DNA from: Opitutaceae bacterium EW11
Lineage (GTDB): Bacteria; Verrucomicrobiota; Verrucomicrobiia; Opitutales; Opitutaceae
Reading direction: 5' to 3'
DNA length: 64,000 bases
NCBI GenBank assembly: GCA_003054665.1
Contig: QAYY01000022.1
Span: 62,001 to 126,000 of the forward strand
The position numbers and the translations under genes are program-made. The notes beneath the pieces were generated by a model, which saw nothing but the letters and a program-made list of their open reading frames with translations, was not told where the DNA came from and made no database searches. Positions 38,675 through 49,116 of the stretch are shown one piece after another (the stretch's first letter is position 1; the number at the start of each line of letters is the position of its first letter).

Positions 38675-41600
38675 ATGTCGCATCATTCCACTACAACGTC
38701 AGGAGAGTCCTTCGCCATCCCCGCAGCCGACGACCTCGGCCTGGTCACGCTGCGCCGAGCCGGAGGAGAGCTGGCGATCCAGTTGACCCATGACGGTGCG
38801 CTTTTCGCCATCCGCCATGGAAAGACGCTGGTCAACCAACTGCTCCCCGGGCCCGCGGAAGAGGGGCTCTTTCGTCTGTTGTTGAGGTGGCGAACCGACG
38901 CCGGGGGCTCCGGTTGGGCACCGCTGGTCGGCTCCGGCTGCGAGTGCGCGGTGGAGTCGGGCACTTCGGCCGTCTGGCGGTCCGTTCCCTTTCCGGGCTT
39001 GGAGTGCTCCGTCACGCTCGAGCTTCACCCGCGACACGATGCCTGGTCTTGGCGCGTGGCGGTGCGCAACACCGGCGATCGGACGTGCGAGTGCGAGATC
39101 CTTCTCGCCCAGGATCTCGGTCTCGCGGATGAGGCCGCCGTCCGGAACAACGAGGCATACACGTCTCAATACATCGATCTGCTGCCCATCGAGGATGCTG
39201 CGCTCGGCTGGATGATCTTCGCCCGTCAGAATCAGCCGGCGTCCGGCGGACGGCATCCGTGGTTGGGCGTGGCGTGCGGCGATCGCGCGGAGGCCTTCTG
39301 CACGGACGGCTGGCAGTTTTTCGGGGCCGATCACCGGTTGACCGGCGAACCCGCCGCGGTGCGGATGCGCATGCTGCCGTCGCGAAGGTCCCAATACGAC
39401 TTTGCCCTCGCCGGTTTGCAGAGCCGAAGCCGAAAGCTGGCTCCGTCGACCGCGGCGGAGTTCACGTTCGCCTGTCGGTTTGTACCCGATCATGCCCAGG
39501 CCTCCGAGCCGGCGGACACGGCGCTGATGCGTGAAGCCCTGGAAGGGCGGGCTCCTGCGGCGGGGCGCGGTGGGTTCCGTCATGCAGGTGTTGCCGCTGC
39601 GTCGCTCTTCGCGTCCGCACCGTGGCTGCACGGCGAAGTGCCGACGGCGGCCGATTGGGCGGCTTGGTTTCCTGGCTCCCGGCGCCAGGAGGAGATCGGC
39701 GGCGACGGCACGTTGCTTTCTTTTTTTTCTGCCACCGATACGCACGTCGTTTCCCGAGAAAAGGAGGCCGGCATCCTGCGACCGCACGGTCAGATTCTCC
39801 GCACGGGAAGGTGGTCGTGGATCGACGAGGAGCAGTTCGGCGTCACCTGCTACGCCGCAGGGGTGTTCGGAGCGCAGGCTTACCTCGGCAACCCAAGTTT
39901 GGTCCGGCTGCTGCCCGTCGTACGCAACGCCCTCGGACTCACGCGCGGCTCCGGCCAGCGGGTGTTTGTCCGCCGCAAGGGCGTTTGGCGTCAGCTAGGC
40001 ATTCCTTCCGCGTTTGCGATGACCCCCGGAGAAAGCCGGTGGTTGTATCGGTTTGCCAACGACGTGATCGAGGCCCGTGTCTGGTGCGCGCGGGACTTGC
40101 CGGCGTCGTTTCTCAGCCTGCGGGTCGTCGAGGGCGAACCGGCGGGGTTTCTCGTCAGCCATCAGGTGGTCCTTGGCCCCACCGAATTCGAACAACGGGG
40201 CGAACTCGCGCTGCACCGAGACGAGGCTTGGTTTGGCTGTGCGCCTGGACCCGGTTTGGTCGCCGACAAACTTCCGCGGGTCCGCTTTGCGATCGCCGCG
40301 GCGGAGGCGGAAAGCGTGGCGTCCGCGGGAGGCGACGAACTGCTTTTCGCCGACGGAGTCCGCCATCGCGGCGGATACGCGGTGCTTCAATCCGGGCCGA
40401 CTTCGCATTTCGGCGTGGTTCTGCTCGGGACGAGCGGGGGGGAGGAGGCGCTCGTTTCTGCCGTTGCAGCCAGCCGTCGGGCCTACCGCGATCCGATCCC
40501 GGCGGAGCCCGCGCCCCTCCCGGTCGAATTCGACGACTCCTGCGACGGGGGCGTGAGCCGGCTCGCCGAAGTGCTGCCCTGGTTCAATCGCGATGCGGCG
40601 ATTCATTTTTCGGCGCCGCACGGGCTCGAACAGTACGGCGGCGGCGCCTGGGGCGTGAGAGATGTCTGCCAGGGCTCCGTGCAGTGGCTGCTGGCCCATG
40701 GCGCCTACCCAGCCGTTCGCCGATTGCTGGAGCTGGTTTTCCGGCAGCAGTACGAGCCCGAAGGCGTGTGGCCGCAGTGGTTCATGTTCCCGCCGTTCCA
40801 GGCCATCCAGCAGACCGAGTCGCATGGGGACGTCTGTTTCTGGCCCATCAAGGCGCTGTGCGACTACGCCGAGGCCAGCGGCGACCTGCTGTTTTTGTCG
40901 GAGATCGTCGGATACACCGATCCGAAGACGTTTCTGGAGACCGGGCCGAGAGAGCCGCTTTGGCTGCACTGCGACCGCGTGATTCACCACGTGGAGTCGC
41001 GATTTGTGCCGGGGACGTCGCTGGTCAACTATGGCGACGGCGATTGGGACGACACTCTCCAACCAGCCGATCCGAAGATGCGGACGCATTTGATCAGCGC
41101 CTGGACCGTCGGCCTCGCGTATCACACGTTCCGTCTTTTCCGGGAAGTCTGCCGCCGCGCCGGCGAACAGGAGCGGGTTTCGCGCCTGGATGCGCTGCTC
41201 GGGCGGATGCGCCAGGATTTCTCCCGAAGCTTGATGCCGGGCGGAACCGTTTGTGGATTCCTGCTCACCGACCCGGAAAGCGGCTCGAGACCGCTCCTTC
41301 ATCCGGAAGACCGCGTGACCGGCATCCGCTACCGCTTGCTGCCGATGACTCGGGCGATCCTCGCGGAGCTGTTTACGCCGGAGGAGGCGAACCGGCACCG
41401 CGCCATCATCGAGGAGGCGCTCACCTATCCCGACGGCGTTCGGCTGATGAGCGAGCCCGCGACGTACCGCGGCGGACTCTCGAGGCTGTTCAAACGCGCG
41501 GAGACGGCGGCAAACGTCGGCCGGGAAATCGGCCTTCAGTATGTCCACGCGCATCTGCGGTACGCGGAGGCGATGGCCGTCGTGGGCGACGCGGAGCGAC

Positions 41601-42115
41601 TCTGGTGGGCGCTGCAGGTGGTGAATCCCGTGGCGCTCTCGGAAATCCTGCCGAACGCGGCGCCGCGGCAGGCCAATGTTTATTTTTCCAGCTCCGACGC
41701 GGACTTTGCGGACCGCCTCGAAGCCCAGGCGCGCTGGCAGGAGCTGCGGACGGGCCGCGTGCCGGTTCGGGGCGGCTGGCGCCTTTATTCGAGTGGTCCG
41801 GGGTTGTTCATCCATGCCGTTCGTTTCAGTCTCCTCGGCGTGCGCGAATCCTTCGGCGATGTCGTGTTCGACCCCGTCCTGCCCCGGAGCCTCGACGGGC
41901 TGGCGGTCTCCATCGGATTGTTCGGGCGCCCGGTGCGTATTCGCTATCGAGTGACAAAGGGATCGTGCGGCCCCAAGAGCGTGAGTGTGGATGGGGCCGT
42001 CCTCAGCGCGACGCGGGAGCCCAATCCATACCGAACCGGCGGCCTGCGCGTCAGCGGAGCGTCGCTCCTGCCTTTGCTCGAAAACTCCGATCCTCAGATC
42101 GAAATCCTGCTTTGA
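38675..42115 (+). CDS. GH94 phosphorylase, probably 1,2-beta-oligoglucan phosphorylase
   Basis: Cytosolic enzyme of 1146 residues with no signal peptide. It splits beta-1,2-linked glucose chains with phosphate to give alpha-glucose 1-phosphate. GH94 features are a long N-terminal beta-sandwich region, then an (alpha/alpha)6 barrel with the general-acid Asp at D663 in WGVRDVCQG. Near it are WPQWFMFPPF and YGDGDWDDTLQP, which are close to the active site in this family. A C-terminal jelly roll ends with FDPVLPRSLDGL. The size and lack of a GT84 domain fit stand-alone 1,2-beta-oligoglucan phosphorylase rather than cyclic glucan synthase. Cellobiose-type phosphorylases are shorter (about 800 residues). 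Confidence 0.8.
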   Translation: MSHHSTTTSGESFAIPAADDLGLVTLRRAGGELAIQLTHDGALFAIRHGKTLVNQLLPGPAEEGLFRLLLRWRTDAGGSGWAPLVGSGCECAVESGTSAVWRSVPFPGLECSVTLELHPRHDAWSWRVAVRNTGDRTCECEILLAQDLGLADEAAVRNNEAYTSQYIDLLPIEDAALGWMIFARQNQPASGGRHPWLGVACGDRAEAFCTDGWQFFGADHRLTGEPAAVRMRMLPSRRSQYDFALAGLQSRSRKLAPSTAAEFTFACRFVPDHAQASEPADTALMREALEGRAPAAGRGGFRHAGVAAASLFASAPWLHGEVPTAADWAAWFPGSRRQEEIGGDGTLLSFFSATDTHVVSREKEAGILRPHGQILRTGRWSWIDEEQFGVTCYAAGVFGAQAYLGNPSLVRLLPVVRNALGLTRGSGQRVFVRRKGVWRQLGIPSAFAMTPGESRWLYRFANDVIEARVWCARDLPASFLSLRVVEGEPAGFLVSHQVVLGPTEFEQRGELALHRDEAWFGCAPGPGLVADKLPRVRFAIAAAEAESVASAGGDELLFADGVRHRGGYAVLQSGPTSHFGVVLLGTSGGEEALVSAVAASRRAYRDPIPAEPAPLPVEFDDSCDGGVSRLAEVLPWFNRDAAIHFSAPHGLEQYGGGAWGVRDVCQGSVQWLLAHGAYPAVRRLLELVFRQQYEPEGVWPQWFMFPPFQAIQQTESHGDVCFWPIKALCDYAEASGDLLFLSEIVGYTDPKTFLETGPREPLWLHCDRVIHHVESRFVPGTSLVNYGDGDWDDTLQPADPKMRTHLISAWTVGLAYHTFRLFREVCRRAGEQERVSRLDALLGRMRQDFSRSLMPGGTVCGFLLTDPESGSRPLLHPEDRVTGIRYRLLPMTRAILAELFTPEEANRHRAIIEEALTYPDGVRLMSEPATYRGGLSRLFKRAETAANVGREIGLQYVHAHLRYAEAMAVVGDAERLWWALQVVNPVALSEILPNAAPRQANVYFSSSDADFADRLEAQARWQELRTGRVPVRGGWRLYSSGPGLFIHAVRFSLLGVRESFGDVVFDPVLPRSLDGLAVSIGLFGRPVRIRYRVTKGSCGPKSVSVDGAVLSATREPNPYRTGGLRVSGASLLPLLENSDPQIEILL

Positions 42116-42140
42116 TCCACCGCCCGACGTCATCGACTCC

Positions 42141-43556
42141 ATGACCCCACATCCACACCACACGACTGCGGCCGCCGATCGGATTCCCGTCGCCCAGAAA
42201 ATCGCCTATGGGCTCGGAGCGGTGGTCACGATCGTGGCGGTCAACTCCGTCGTACAGCTGACGAGCCTGGTGTACGTCGTGGGCCTGGGCATCAGCGCGA
42301 TCTGGATCGGCTACGCGCAGGCGTTTCCCCGGCTCTGGGATGCGATCGTCGATCCGTTTCTCGGGAATTACTCCGACAACTGCCGGTCGCGGTATGGCCG
42401 GCGAATTCCCTTTCTGGTCGTCGGCGGCATCCTGATCGGAATCGCGTTCTGGCTGCTGTGGACGGTGCCTCGCGATTGGAGCAAGCCGGCGATGTTCGGC
42501 TACTTCCTCGTGGTCTCGCTTTTCTTCTACACCGTGGTGCCCGTCTACGCCATTCCCCACGGGGCGCTGGGACTGGAGATGACGACGGACTACCACGAAA
42601 AAACCAGCCTGTTCGCCTACGCCAGTTTCATCGGCAACGTCGGCGCGCTGACGCTCCCGTGGGTGTACTTTTTCGCCAACCGGCCCGTTTTCCACGGCGA
42701 CACGGTGAATGGCGTGAAGTGGGTATGCCTCGGGATGAGCGTGGTCCTGACGGCGGCCGCGATGATCTGCGCTTTCGTCTGCAAGGAGGGAAAGTTCAAG
42801 CAGGCCAGCGCCCAGCCTCCCGTGCCCATCCTGCAGGGGTTCAAGGCGACCTACCGCAACGGCACCTTCGTGCGCCTCGTGGTCGTGTTTGTCCTCCTCA
42901 TTGTCGGCTTCCAGCTCGTGATGGGCTTCAACAACTTCATCACGATTTTCTTCCTTTACGGAGGCGATAAGGACGCCGCCTCGAGGCTCATGGCGCACAA
43001 CGGCACGCTCTGGGCCGCGGTCGGAATCCTGGGCGTCTTCCCGATGACGTGGTTTTCGAAACGTTTCGGAAAACGCGGCACGGTGATTTTCGCGCTCGCT
43101 CTGATCGGACTCGGAAATCTGTCCAAGATCGTCTGCTACAGCCGCGCCTACCCGTACCTGACGATGATCCCCACCGTATGCCTCTCGCTGGGCATGGTGT
43201 TCTGCTTTTCGCTCGTGAACGCGATGATCGCCGACATCTGCGACGAGGATGAACTCTCGACCGGCGTGCGCCGCGAGGGGATCTATTTCGCGGTGTACAA
43301 CTGGTGGTGGAAGGTCGCCGTCTCGATCGCGACGGTGATCAGCGGCTACCTGCAGCGGCTGACGGGCTTCGTCGAGGGCGCGGCCGTCCAGAGCGACGCA
43401 ACGCTGTTCTGGCTTCGCGCCTGGGAAATCGGACTGCCGCCGGTTCTCTGCTTCATCGGGATCCTGCTGCTGGCCAAATACCCGCTGAGCGAGGAACGCG
43501 CCTACGAGATCAAACATCGGCTTGCCGAGCGCCGCCCCGAGACGTCTCCGAGCTGA
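42141..43556 (+). CDS. GPH-family MFS sugar:cation symporter
   Basis: Inner-membrane importer of 471 residues with about 12 hydrophobic helices. Family marks are WDAIVDPFLGNYSDNCRSRYGRRIPF (the conserved Asp-rich first loop) and IADICDEDELSTGVRREGIYFAV, both typical of melibiose/pentoside/hexuronide transporters. It sits 25 bases after the phosphorylase gene. This position makes it the step that brings oligosaccharides from the periplasm to the cytosolic GH94 and GH3 enzymes. The substrate is inferred from neighbours, not from the sequence. Confidence 0.88.
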   Translation: MTPHPHHTTAAADRIPVAQKIAYGLGAVVTIVAVNSVVQLTSLVYVVGLGISAIWIGYAQAFPRLWDAIVDPFLGNYSDNCRSRYGRRIPFLVVGGILIGIAFWLLWTVPRDWSKPAMFGYFLVVSLFFYTVVPVYAIPHGALGLEMTTDYHEKTSLFAYASFIGNVGALTLPWVYFFANRPVFHGDTVNGVKWVCLGMSVVLTAAAMICAFVCKEGKFKQASAQPPVPILQGFKATYRNGTFVRLVVVFVLLIVGFQLVMGFNNFITIFFLYGGDKDAASRLMAHNGTLWAAVGILGVFPMTWFSKRFGKRGTVIFALALIGLGNLSKIVCYSRAYPYLTMIPTVCLSLGMVFCFSLVNAMIADICDEDELSTGVRREGIYFAVYNWWWKVAVSIATVISGYLQRLTGFVEGAAVQSDATLFWLRAWEIGLPPVLCFIGILLLAKYPLSEERAYEIKHRLAERRPETSPS

Positions 43557-43660
43557 CGCCATTTTCCGGATACCTGCGGGACGACGTGGACGGGGATGTG
43601 GAGTTCTCCGGCCGAGGACGTTCGCTCTGTACCCGGACCCATCCCCAAGGTTTTTCCTCC

Positions 43661-46600
43661 ATGTCCCATCTGCTGCCCATTCTCACCCGGTATCTCCGAG
43701 GTGCGCTAGTCACCGCGATGGTGTTCGGCGCGTCGCTCGCTTCGGCCGAATCGGTCGTGCTCGACGATTTTGCGAAGATCGACGGCTGGCGCGCGTATCC
43801 CTCCGAGGGCGCGTCCGCGACGCTCACGTCGATTCCCGGGCCGCATGGATCGGCGCTCGCGATGGATTTCGACATCAGCCGCGGCCGGGGCCATGCCATC
43901 GCCCGCAAGGATTTCGCGATCGATCTCCCGGCGAACTACCAGTTCACATTCGATCTTCGCGCGGACTCTCCGGTGAACAATTTCGAGTTCAAGCTGCTCG
44001 ATGCCGAGGGAAACGTTTGGTGGCAGAAGACGCTCGATTTCCAGTTCCCCACGGAGTGGACGAAACAGCGCATTGCGCGTCGGCACCTGTCGTTTGCCTG
44101 GGGCCCGTCTGGCGGCGCCGAGATCCGCCAGCTGAAAGCTATCGAATTTGTGGTCTCCTGTGCCACCGGAGGAAAAGGGCGGCTTTGCATCGACAACCTG
44201 CGGTTCGAACCGATCGACGACGCAGCGGCGCGGAATGCCCGGGCGACGCTCGACGTTTCATCCTCCCGCGAGGGGAGAACGCCGGCCGTCGATCCCAAGG
44301 GATCCGTCGTGACCGACTGGCTGCCCGCCTCTGGCGCGGCGGAATCCATGTCCTTGGATTTCGGCTACGCACGCGAACTCGGCGGACTCGTCATCGACTG
44401 GAAACCGGAAGAACACGCTTCCGAGTACGAAGTGGCGCTTTCCGACGACGGAGCGACTTGGACAACCTGCGCGTCCGTTTCCCGGGGCAACGGCGGCCGG
44501 GATCACGTTTACCTCGGCGAGCAGCAGGCGCGTCATCTGAGACTCACGGTCCACCCGCGCGCGACCGGGTCGCCTGTGACGCTGCAACGCCTCGAGGTGA
44601 AAGGCCCGGACTACGGCGCGAGCCCGAACGCGTTTTTTCAGGCCGTGGCGTCCGATGCGCCGCGGGGCTGTTTCCCGAGGTATTTCACGCCGGAACAGAG
44701 TTTTTGGACCGTGGTGGGAAGCCCGGCGGACCCGAGCGAGGCGCTGATCAACGAAGACGGCGCGATCGAGGTGGACCAGGGCTGCTTTTCCATCGAGCCC
44801 TTCCTTTACGTGGACGGACGGCTCGTGACCTGGCACGACGCCGGCGAACGGCAGTCGCTGGAACGCGGATACCTGCCGATTCCCTCGGTGGAGTGGAAGA
44901 GCGGCGACCTGACGCTGACCGTCACGGCCTTCGCCTCCGGTGAAGCCGGACCTCAGAGCCGGCTCTGGGCGACCTACCGGCTGAGCAATTCCGGCGCGCC
45001 GGTGAGGGCGAAGCTGTACCTGGCGCTCCGGCCGTTCCAGGTGAATCCGCCCTGGCAGAGCATGCAGCACGCGGCGGGCTGGGCGAGGGTGGCCCGGATC
45101 GCTTACCGGGACGGAATCGTGATGGTGAACGACCGTTCGGTGTACCCTTTGGATACGCCCTCCGGTTTCGGTGCGACGACCTTTTCTTCCGGCGAGATCG
45201 TCGAGCACCTGCGAGCCGGTCAGTTGCCCGCCGAGACTGCCGTCGACGATCCGCTTGGATTCGGCTCCGCGGCGCTGGCGTACGACTGCGATTTGGGTTC
45301 GGGCGGCTTTCGCGAAGTGCGGCTCGCCGTGCCGTTTCATGGAGGGGGCATCGCTCCGGTGGTGAATCAAGCGCCGGAAAACGCGGAAGCTGACGCGGCG
45401 AAAGCGCACGAAGCCACTCGGCGGATGTGGGAGGCGATGCTGGACCGCTTCGACGTCAGACTGCCGTCCGCGGCCCAGCCGGTGATCGATACGGTGAAGT
45501 CGAATCTCGCGTACATCTTCATCAACCAGGACGGCCCCCGGATTCAGCCGGGCTCGCGGAACTACGAACGGGCCTGGATCCGCGACGGTTCGCTCACCTC
45601 GACCGCGCTGCTGGAGTTGGGAATCACCTCGGAAGTGCGCGATTACGCCGATTGGTATTCGGGTTTCCAGTTTGCCAGCGGGAAGGTCCCTTGCGTCGTC
45701 GATTCGCGGGGCGCGGATCCGACCGACGAGCACGACAGCCACGGGCAGTTGATCTACCTCATCATGCAGGTCTACCGGTTCACGCACGACACCGCCTGGC
45801 TGCGGACGAGGCTGGAGAACGTGACCCGAGCCGTGCGTTTTATTCACCAGCTGCGCGAACTCCGGAAAACCGACGTTTACCGCAACGGCACACCGGAGCA
45901 GCGGGCCTGCTTCGGGTTGGCGCCGGAATCGATCAGTCACGAGGGCTACAGCGCCAAGCCGATGCACTCGTACTGGGACGACTTTTTCATCCTGCGCGGA
46001 CTGAAGGACGCCACGTCCATCGCTGGCATCCTGGGCGAGCCGGCGCTCCAGGCGGAGTTCGCCGCCGAGCGCGACGACTGCGCCAAGGACCTTTACGCGT
46101 CGATCCGTCTCGCGATGCAGAATCGCCAGATCGACTACATCCCGGGTTGCGCGGAGCTCGGGGATTTCGACGCCACATCGACGACGATCGCGTTGTGTCC
46201 TGTGAACGAACTCGGCCGGGTTCCTGAACCGGCCCTGCACAACACGTTCGATCGTTATTTTCGGAGTTTCGAGGCGCGCCGGGACGGCGCGGTCGCCTGG
46301 AAGGACTTCACACCCTACGAAAATCGTGTGATCGGCTCGTTCGTGTACCTCGGTCAGAAACAGCGGGCGCAAGCGGCCCTCGAGTTTTTCATGAAGCAAC
46401 GCCGGCCGGCCGCGTGGAATCACTGGGCCGAGGTCGTGTTTCCGGATCCGAGGACGCCCCGTTTCATCGGCGATATGCCGCACACCTGGTGCGGCTCGGA
46501 CTTCATCCGGTCCGTGCGGGCAATGTTCGTGTATGAACGGGAGCAGGACGACGCGCTCGTGCTCGGCGCCGGTGTGGCGGATGAGTGGGTGCACGATCCT

Positions 46601-46864
46601 GCCGGCGTGGAGGTCCGCCGCATGCCCACCTACTTTGGCCCGGTGGACTACTCACTGAAACGCGCGGACGGGGAGGGCGGTGCGCCGCTCCGCGTCGTCG
46701 CGACGGTTGGTGGCCACCTGTCGGTTCCGCCCGGCGGAGTGATCCTCAAGTCACCCCTGAATCGGCGCGTCCGGGCGGTCGCCGGAGACGGACGCCTCGC
46801 GGCCCCGGAGAGCGACGAGATTGTTGTCACGCGGCTTCCGGCAAAACTCACGATCGACTACTGA
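43661..46864 (+). CDS. Secreted multidomain (alpha/alpha)6-type glycosidase-like protein with discoidin-like domain
   Basis: A 1067-residue protein with a signal peptide (ALVTAMVFGASLASA). A CBM-like beta-sandwich (about 25-185, VVLDDFAKIDGW to CIDNLRFEPI) is followed by an F5/8 type C domain (about 200-310, SEYEVALSDDGATWTTC, LRLTVHP). A large beta region comes next (about 330-590), then a helical barrel (about 605-960). The barrel contains YERAWIRDGS (R637 to D642), a motif shared by GH15-like and related (alpha/alpha)6 enzymes. The family number cannot be assigned by eye. Its place between the sugar importer and GH3 implies a role on beta-1,2-glucan or its fragments in the periplasm or outside. 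Confidence 0.7.
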   Translation: MSHLLPILTRYLRGALVTAMVFGASLASAESVVLDDFAKIDGWRAYPSEGASATLTSIPGPHGSALAMDFDISRGRGHAIARKDFAIDLPANYQFTFDLRADSPVNNFEFKLLDAEGNVWWQKTLDFQFPTEWTKQRIARRHLSFAWGPSGGAEIRQLKAIEFVVSCATGGKGRLCIDNLRFEPIDDAAARNARATLDVSSSREGRTPAVDPKGSVVTDWLPASGAAESMSLDFGYARELGGLVIDWKPEEHASEYEVALSDDGATWTTCASVSRGNGGRDHVYLGEQQARHLRLTVHPRATGSPVTLQRLEVKGPDYGASPNAFFQAVASDAPRGCFPRYFTPEQSFWTVVGSPADPSEALINEDGAIEVDQGCFSIEPFLYVDGRLVTWHDAGERQSLERGYLPIPSVEWKSGDLTLTVTAFASGEAGPQSRLWATYRLSNSGAPVRAKLYLALRPFQVNPPWQSMQHAAGWARVARIAYRDGIVMVNDRSVYPLDTPSGFGATTFSSGEIVEHLRAGQLPAETAVDDPLGFGSAALAYDCDLGSGGFREVRLAVPFHGGGIAPVVNQAPENAEADAAKAHEATRRMWEAMLDRFDVRLPSAAQPVIDTVKSNLAYIFINQDGPRIQPGSRNYERAWIRDGSLTSTALLELGITSEVRDYADWYSGFQFASGKVPCVVDSRGADPTDEHDSHGQLIYLIMQVYRFTHDTAWLRTRLENVTRAVRFIHQLRELRKTDVYRNGTPEQRACFGLAPESISHEGYSAKPMHSYWDDFFILRGLKDATSIAGILGEPALQAEFAAERDDCAKDLYASIRLAMQNRQIDYIPGCAELGDFDATSTTIALCPVNELGRVPEPALHNTFDRYFRSFEARRDGAVAWKDFTPYENRVIGSFVYLGQKQRAQAALEFFMKQRRPAAWNHWAEVVFPDPRTPRFIGDMPHTWCGSDFIRSVRAMFVYEREQDDALVLGAGVADEWVHDPAGVEVRRMPTYFGPVDYSLKRADGEGGAPLRVVATVGGHLSVPPGGVILKSPLNRRVRAVAGDGRLAAPESDEIVVTRLPAKLTIDY

Positions 46865-46902
46865 GCGCGACGGTTGCCCGGACGAAGAACCGCTGCCGAT
46901 CC

Positions 46903-49116
46903 ATGACGACCATCCCCGACTACAAGAATTCCGCCCAGACGGAGGATCGCCGTGTGGCCGATCTGCTCGCGCGCATGACCCTCTCGGAGAAGATCGACCA
47001 GCTGCACCAGTGCGCCGTGGGCGACGCCAATCCGAACAACATCCAGGAGCGGCCGGATCAGTTTCGCGCCACCTACGGCTCGTACATTCTCAACGGCGCC
47101 GAGGACCGGCCGCTCCGTGATGAACTGCAGCGACGTTGTCTGGAGGAGTCGCGTCTCGGCATACCCGCGATCTTCGGTGCTGACGTGATTCATGGCTATC
47201 GCACGATTTTCCCCATCCCGCTTGCGCAAGCCTGCGGCTGGAACCCGGAGCTGGTCCGAACGGTCGCGCGTGCCGCGGCGGTGGAGGCGCGGGCGGCCGG
47301 CGTCGACTGGACCTTCGCGCCGATGCTCGACCAGTGCGTCGACCCTCGCTGGGGGCGGATCGCGGAGACCTTCGGCGAAGCTCCCCACGCCGCGTGCGTG
47401 TTCGGCGCCGCCGCCGTGGAGGGCTACCAGGGACAATGCCTCGACGCCGAGGACTCCGTCGCGGCGTGTTTGAAACATTTCGTCGGATACGGGGCGTCCG
47501 AGGGCGGACGCGACTACAGCGCGACCGACATTTCTCCGCAGCGCCTATGGGAGCTGCACTTGCCTCCGTTCGCGGCCGGCGTGCGCGCCGGCGCGCTGAC
47601 GGTGATGAGTGCGTTCAACGACCTCAATGGAATCCCCGCGACCGCGAACGCCTCGATCCTGACCCGGATTCTGCGGGAGCGTTGGGGATTTTCCGGCCTT
47701 GTGGTCTCGGACTGGAACGCGGTGCTGCAGCTGTGCGGTCAGGGCTTCGCCGCCGACGAGGCCGAGGCGGCGGGCAAGGCGTTGCTGGCGGGTGTGGATC
47801 TCGACATGGCCGACGGGCTCTACCGACGCCACCTCACTGGAGCGATTGCCGACGGCAGGGTGCCGAGGGAGGCGCTGGACCTCGCCGTGAGCCGCGTTCT
47901 TCGGGTGAAGTTTCGTCTCGGACTTTTCGAACGGCCTTTTGCCGGGCGCGGACGAAGTGTTACCGCGTTCTTGCCGGAGCACCGCGCGCGGTCGCTGGAG
48001 TCCGCCGCCGAAACCGCGGTGCTGTTGAACAATCGCGAAGGCATCCTACCGATTGCGCCTTCCGTGCGGCGGATCGCCGTCGTCGGGCCGCTCGCCGATG
48101 GACGCGCGGAATTGCTCGGTTCGTGGGCGGCGCAAGGCCGGGCCGAAGACGTGACGACGATCCTCGAGGGGATTCGTTCGGTGGCGCCGAACGGCACCGA
48201 GATCAAGTTCGCCCGCGGATGCTCGCTCGGAGGCTCCGACGATGACGGCAGCGTGGGCGAGGCGGTCGCCTTGGCCCGCACGAGCGACCTCATGGTGCTG
48301 TGCCTGGGCGAAGCGGCGACGATGAGCGGCGAGAACGCTTCGCGCGCGCTGCTTCGGCTGCCGGGAGCGCAGATGGGCCTGGCGACGAAGGTGGCGAGCG
48401 CCGGGAAGCCGGTGGTGGTTCTGCTCGTCTCTGGACGGCCGGTCGACCTGGAGGGGATCGAAGAGCGCGCGGTCGCCGTGCTGGCGCTCTGGCAGCCCGG
48501 AACGGCGGGCGGCCTGGCCGCGGCCGAATTGCTCTTTGGGAAACGCAACCCGTCGGGGCGCCTTGCAGTGACCTGGCCGCGCAGCCCGGCGCAGATTCCG
48601 ACGTACCACCACATGCGGCCGAGAGCGCGCGGGCTCGGCGAGGGACGTTACCAGGATCTCGATACGGCGCCCTTGTTTCCGTTTGGCCACGGGCTCTCGT
48701 ACACGGAGTTCGAATACGGGCCGATCGAACTCGATCGGGCGGAGGTGGGCGCCGATGAGATCTTGTCTGCCTCGGTCACCGTCACCAATCGGGGGCGCCG
48801 AGCGGGTGCCGAAGCGGTGTTGTGGTTTATCCACGATCCGGCCGCCTCGATCACGCGGCCTTTGTGCGAGTTGAAACATTTTGAGAAAGTCCGACTCGGT
48901 CCCGGAGAAACGAGCCGCGTCCAGTTCGCGATCGAACCGCGTCGGGATCTGAGTTTTCCGGATGCGAACGGAAATCCGGTGCTCGAAGCCGGCGACATCC
49001 TGCTGAGTGCCGGACCGCGGCAGGCGCGGTTCCGCGTTCGTCTTCGGAGTTCCGCGGCTCCCGACGTGCGTGGTGCGGCGCCGGGCTCCGGCCGAGCTGA
49101 CTTCATTCCCTTATGA
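46903..49116 (+). CDS. GH3 beta-glucosidase
   Basis: A 737-residue exo-hydrolase releasing glucose from beta-gluco-disaccharides or oligosaccharides. The (beta/alpha)8 domain (about 1-360) has the nucleophile D270 in VVSDWNAV. The alpha/beta domain has the acid/base E477 in MSGENASRALLRLPG. A fibronectin III-like domain closes the protein (RDLSFPDANGNPVLEAGDI). There is no signal peptide (MTTIPDYKNSAQTED), so it probably works in the cytosol beside the phosphorylase, hydrolysing the short ends such as sophorose. The start at 46903 is the first ATG after the previous stop. Its last four bases overlap the GH89 start (ATGA). Confidence 0.88.
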   Translation: MTTIPDYKNSAQTEDRRVADLLARMTLSEKIDQLHQCAVGDANPNNIQERPDQFRATYGSYILNGAEDRPLRDELQRRCLEESRLGIPAIFGADVIHGYRTIFPIPLAQACGWNPELVRTVARAAAVEARAAGVDWTFAPMLDQCVDPRWGRIAETFGEAPHAACVFGAAAVEGYQGQCLDAEDSVAACLKHFVGYGASEGGRDYSATDISPQRLWELHLPPFAAGVRAGALTVMSAFNDLNGIPATANASILTRILRERWGFSGLVVSDWNAVLQLCGQGFAADEAEAAGKALLAGVDLDMADGLYRRHLTGAIADGRVPREALDLAVSRVLRVKFRLGLFERPFAGRGRSVTAFLPEHRARSLESAAETAVLLNNREGILPIAPSVRRIAVVGPLADGRAELLGSWAAQGRAEDVTTILEGIRSVAPNGTEIKFARGCSLGGSDDDGSVGEAVALARTSDLMVLCLGEAATMSGENASRALLRLPGAQMGLATKVASAGKPVVVLLVSGRPVDLEGIEERAVAVLALWQPGTAGGLAAAELLFGKRNPSGRLAVTWPRSPAQIPTYHHMRPRARGLGEGRYQDLDTAPLFPFGHGLSYTEFEYGPIELDRAEVGADEILSASVTVTNRGRRAGAEAVLWFIHDPAASITRPLCELKHFEKVRLGPGETSRVQFAIEPRRDLSFPDANGNPVLEAGDILLSAGPRQARFRVRLRSSAAPDVRGAAPGSGRADFIPL

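Noticed and set aside
43057-43068. CGAAACGTTTCG, the core of the lacI palindrome, inside the GPH transporter gene
   Set aside because: It falls in conserved coding sequence (SKRFGKR) and can arise from codon choice; without an intergenic position I do not call it an operator.
44258-46594. 778-codon minus-strand frame opposite the discoidin-domain enzyme
   Set aside because: Shadow of the plus-strand gene; low-complexity basic composition and no recognisable domain.
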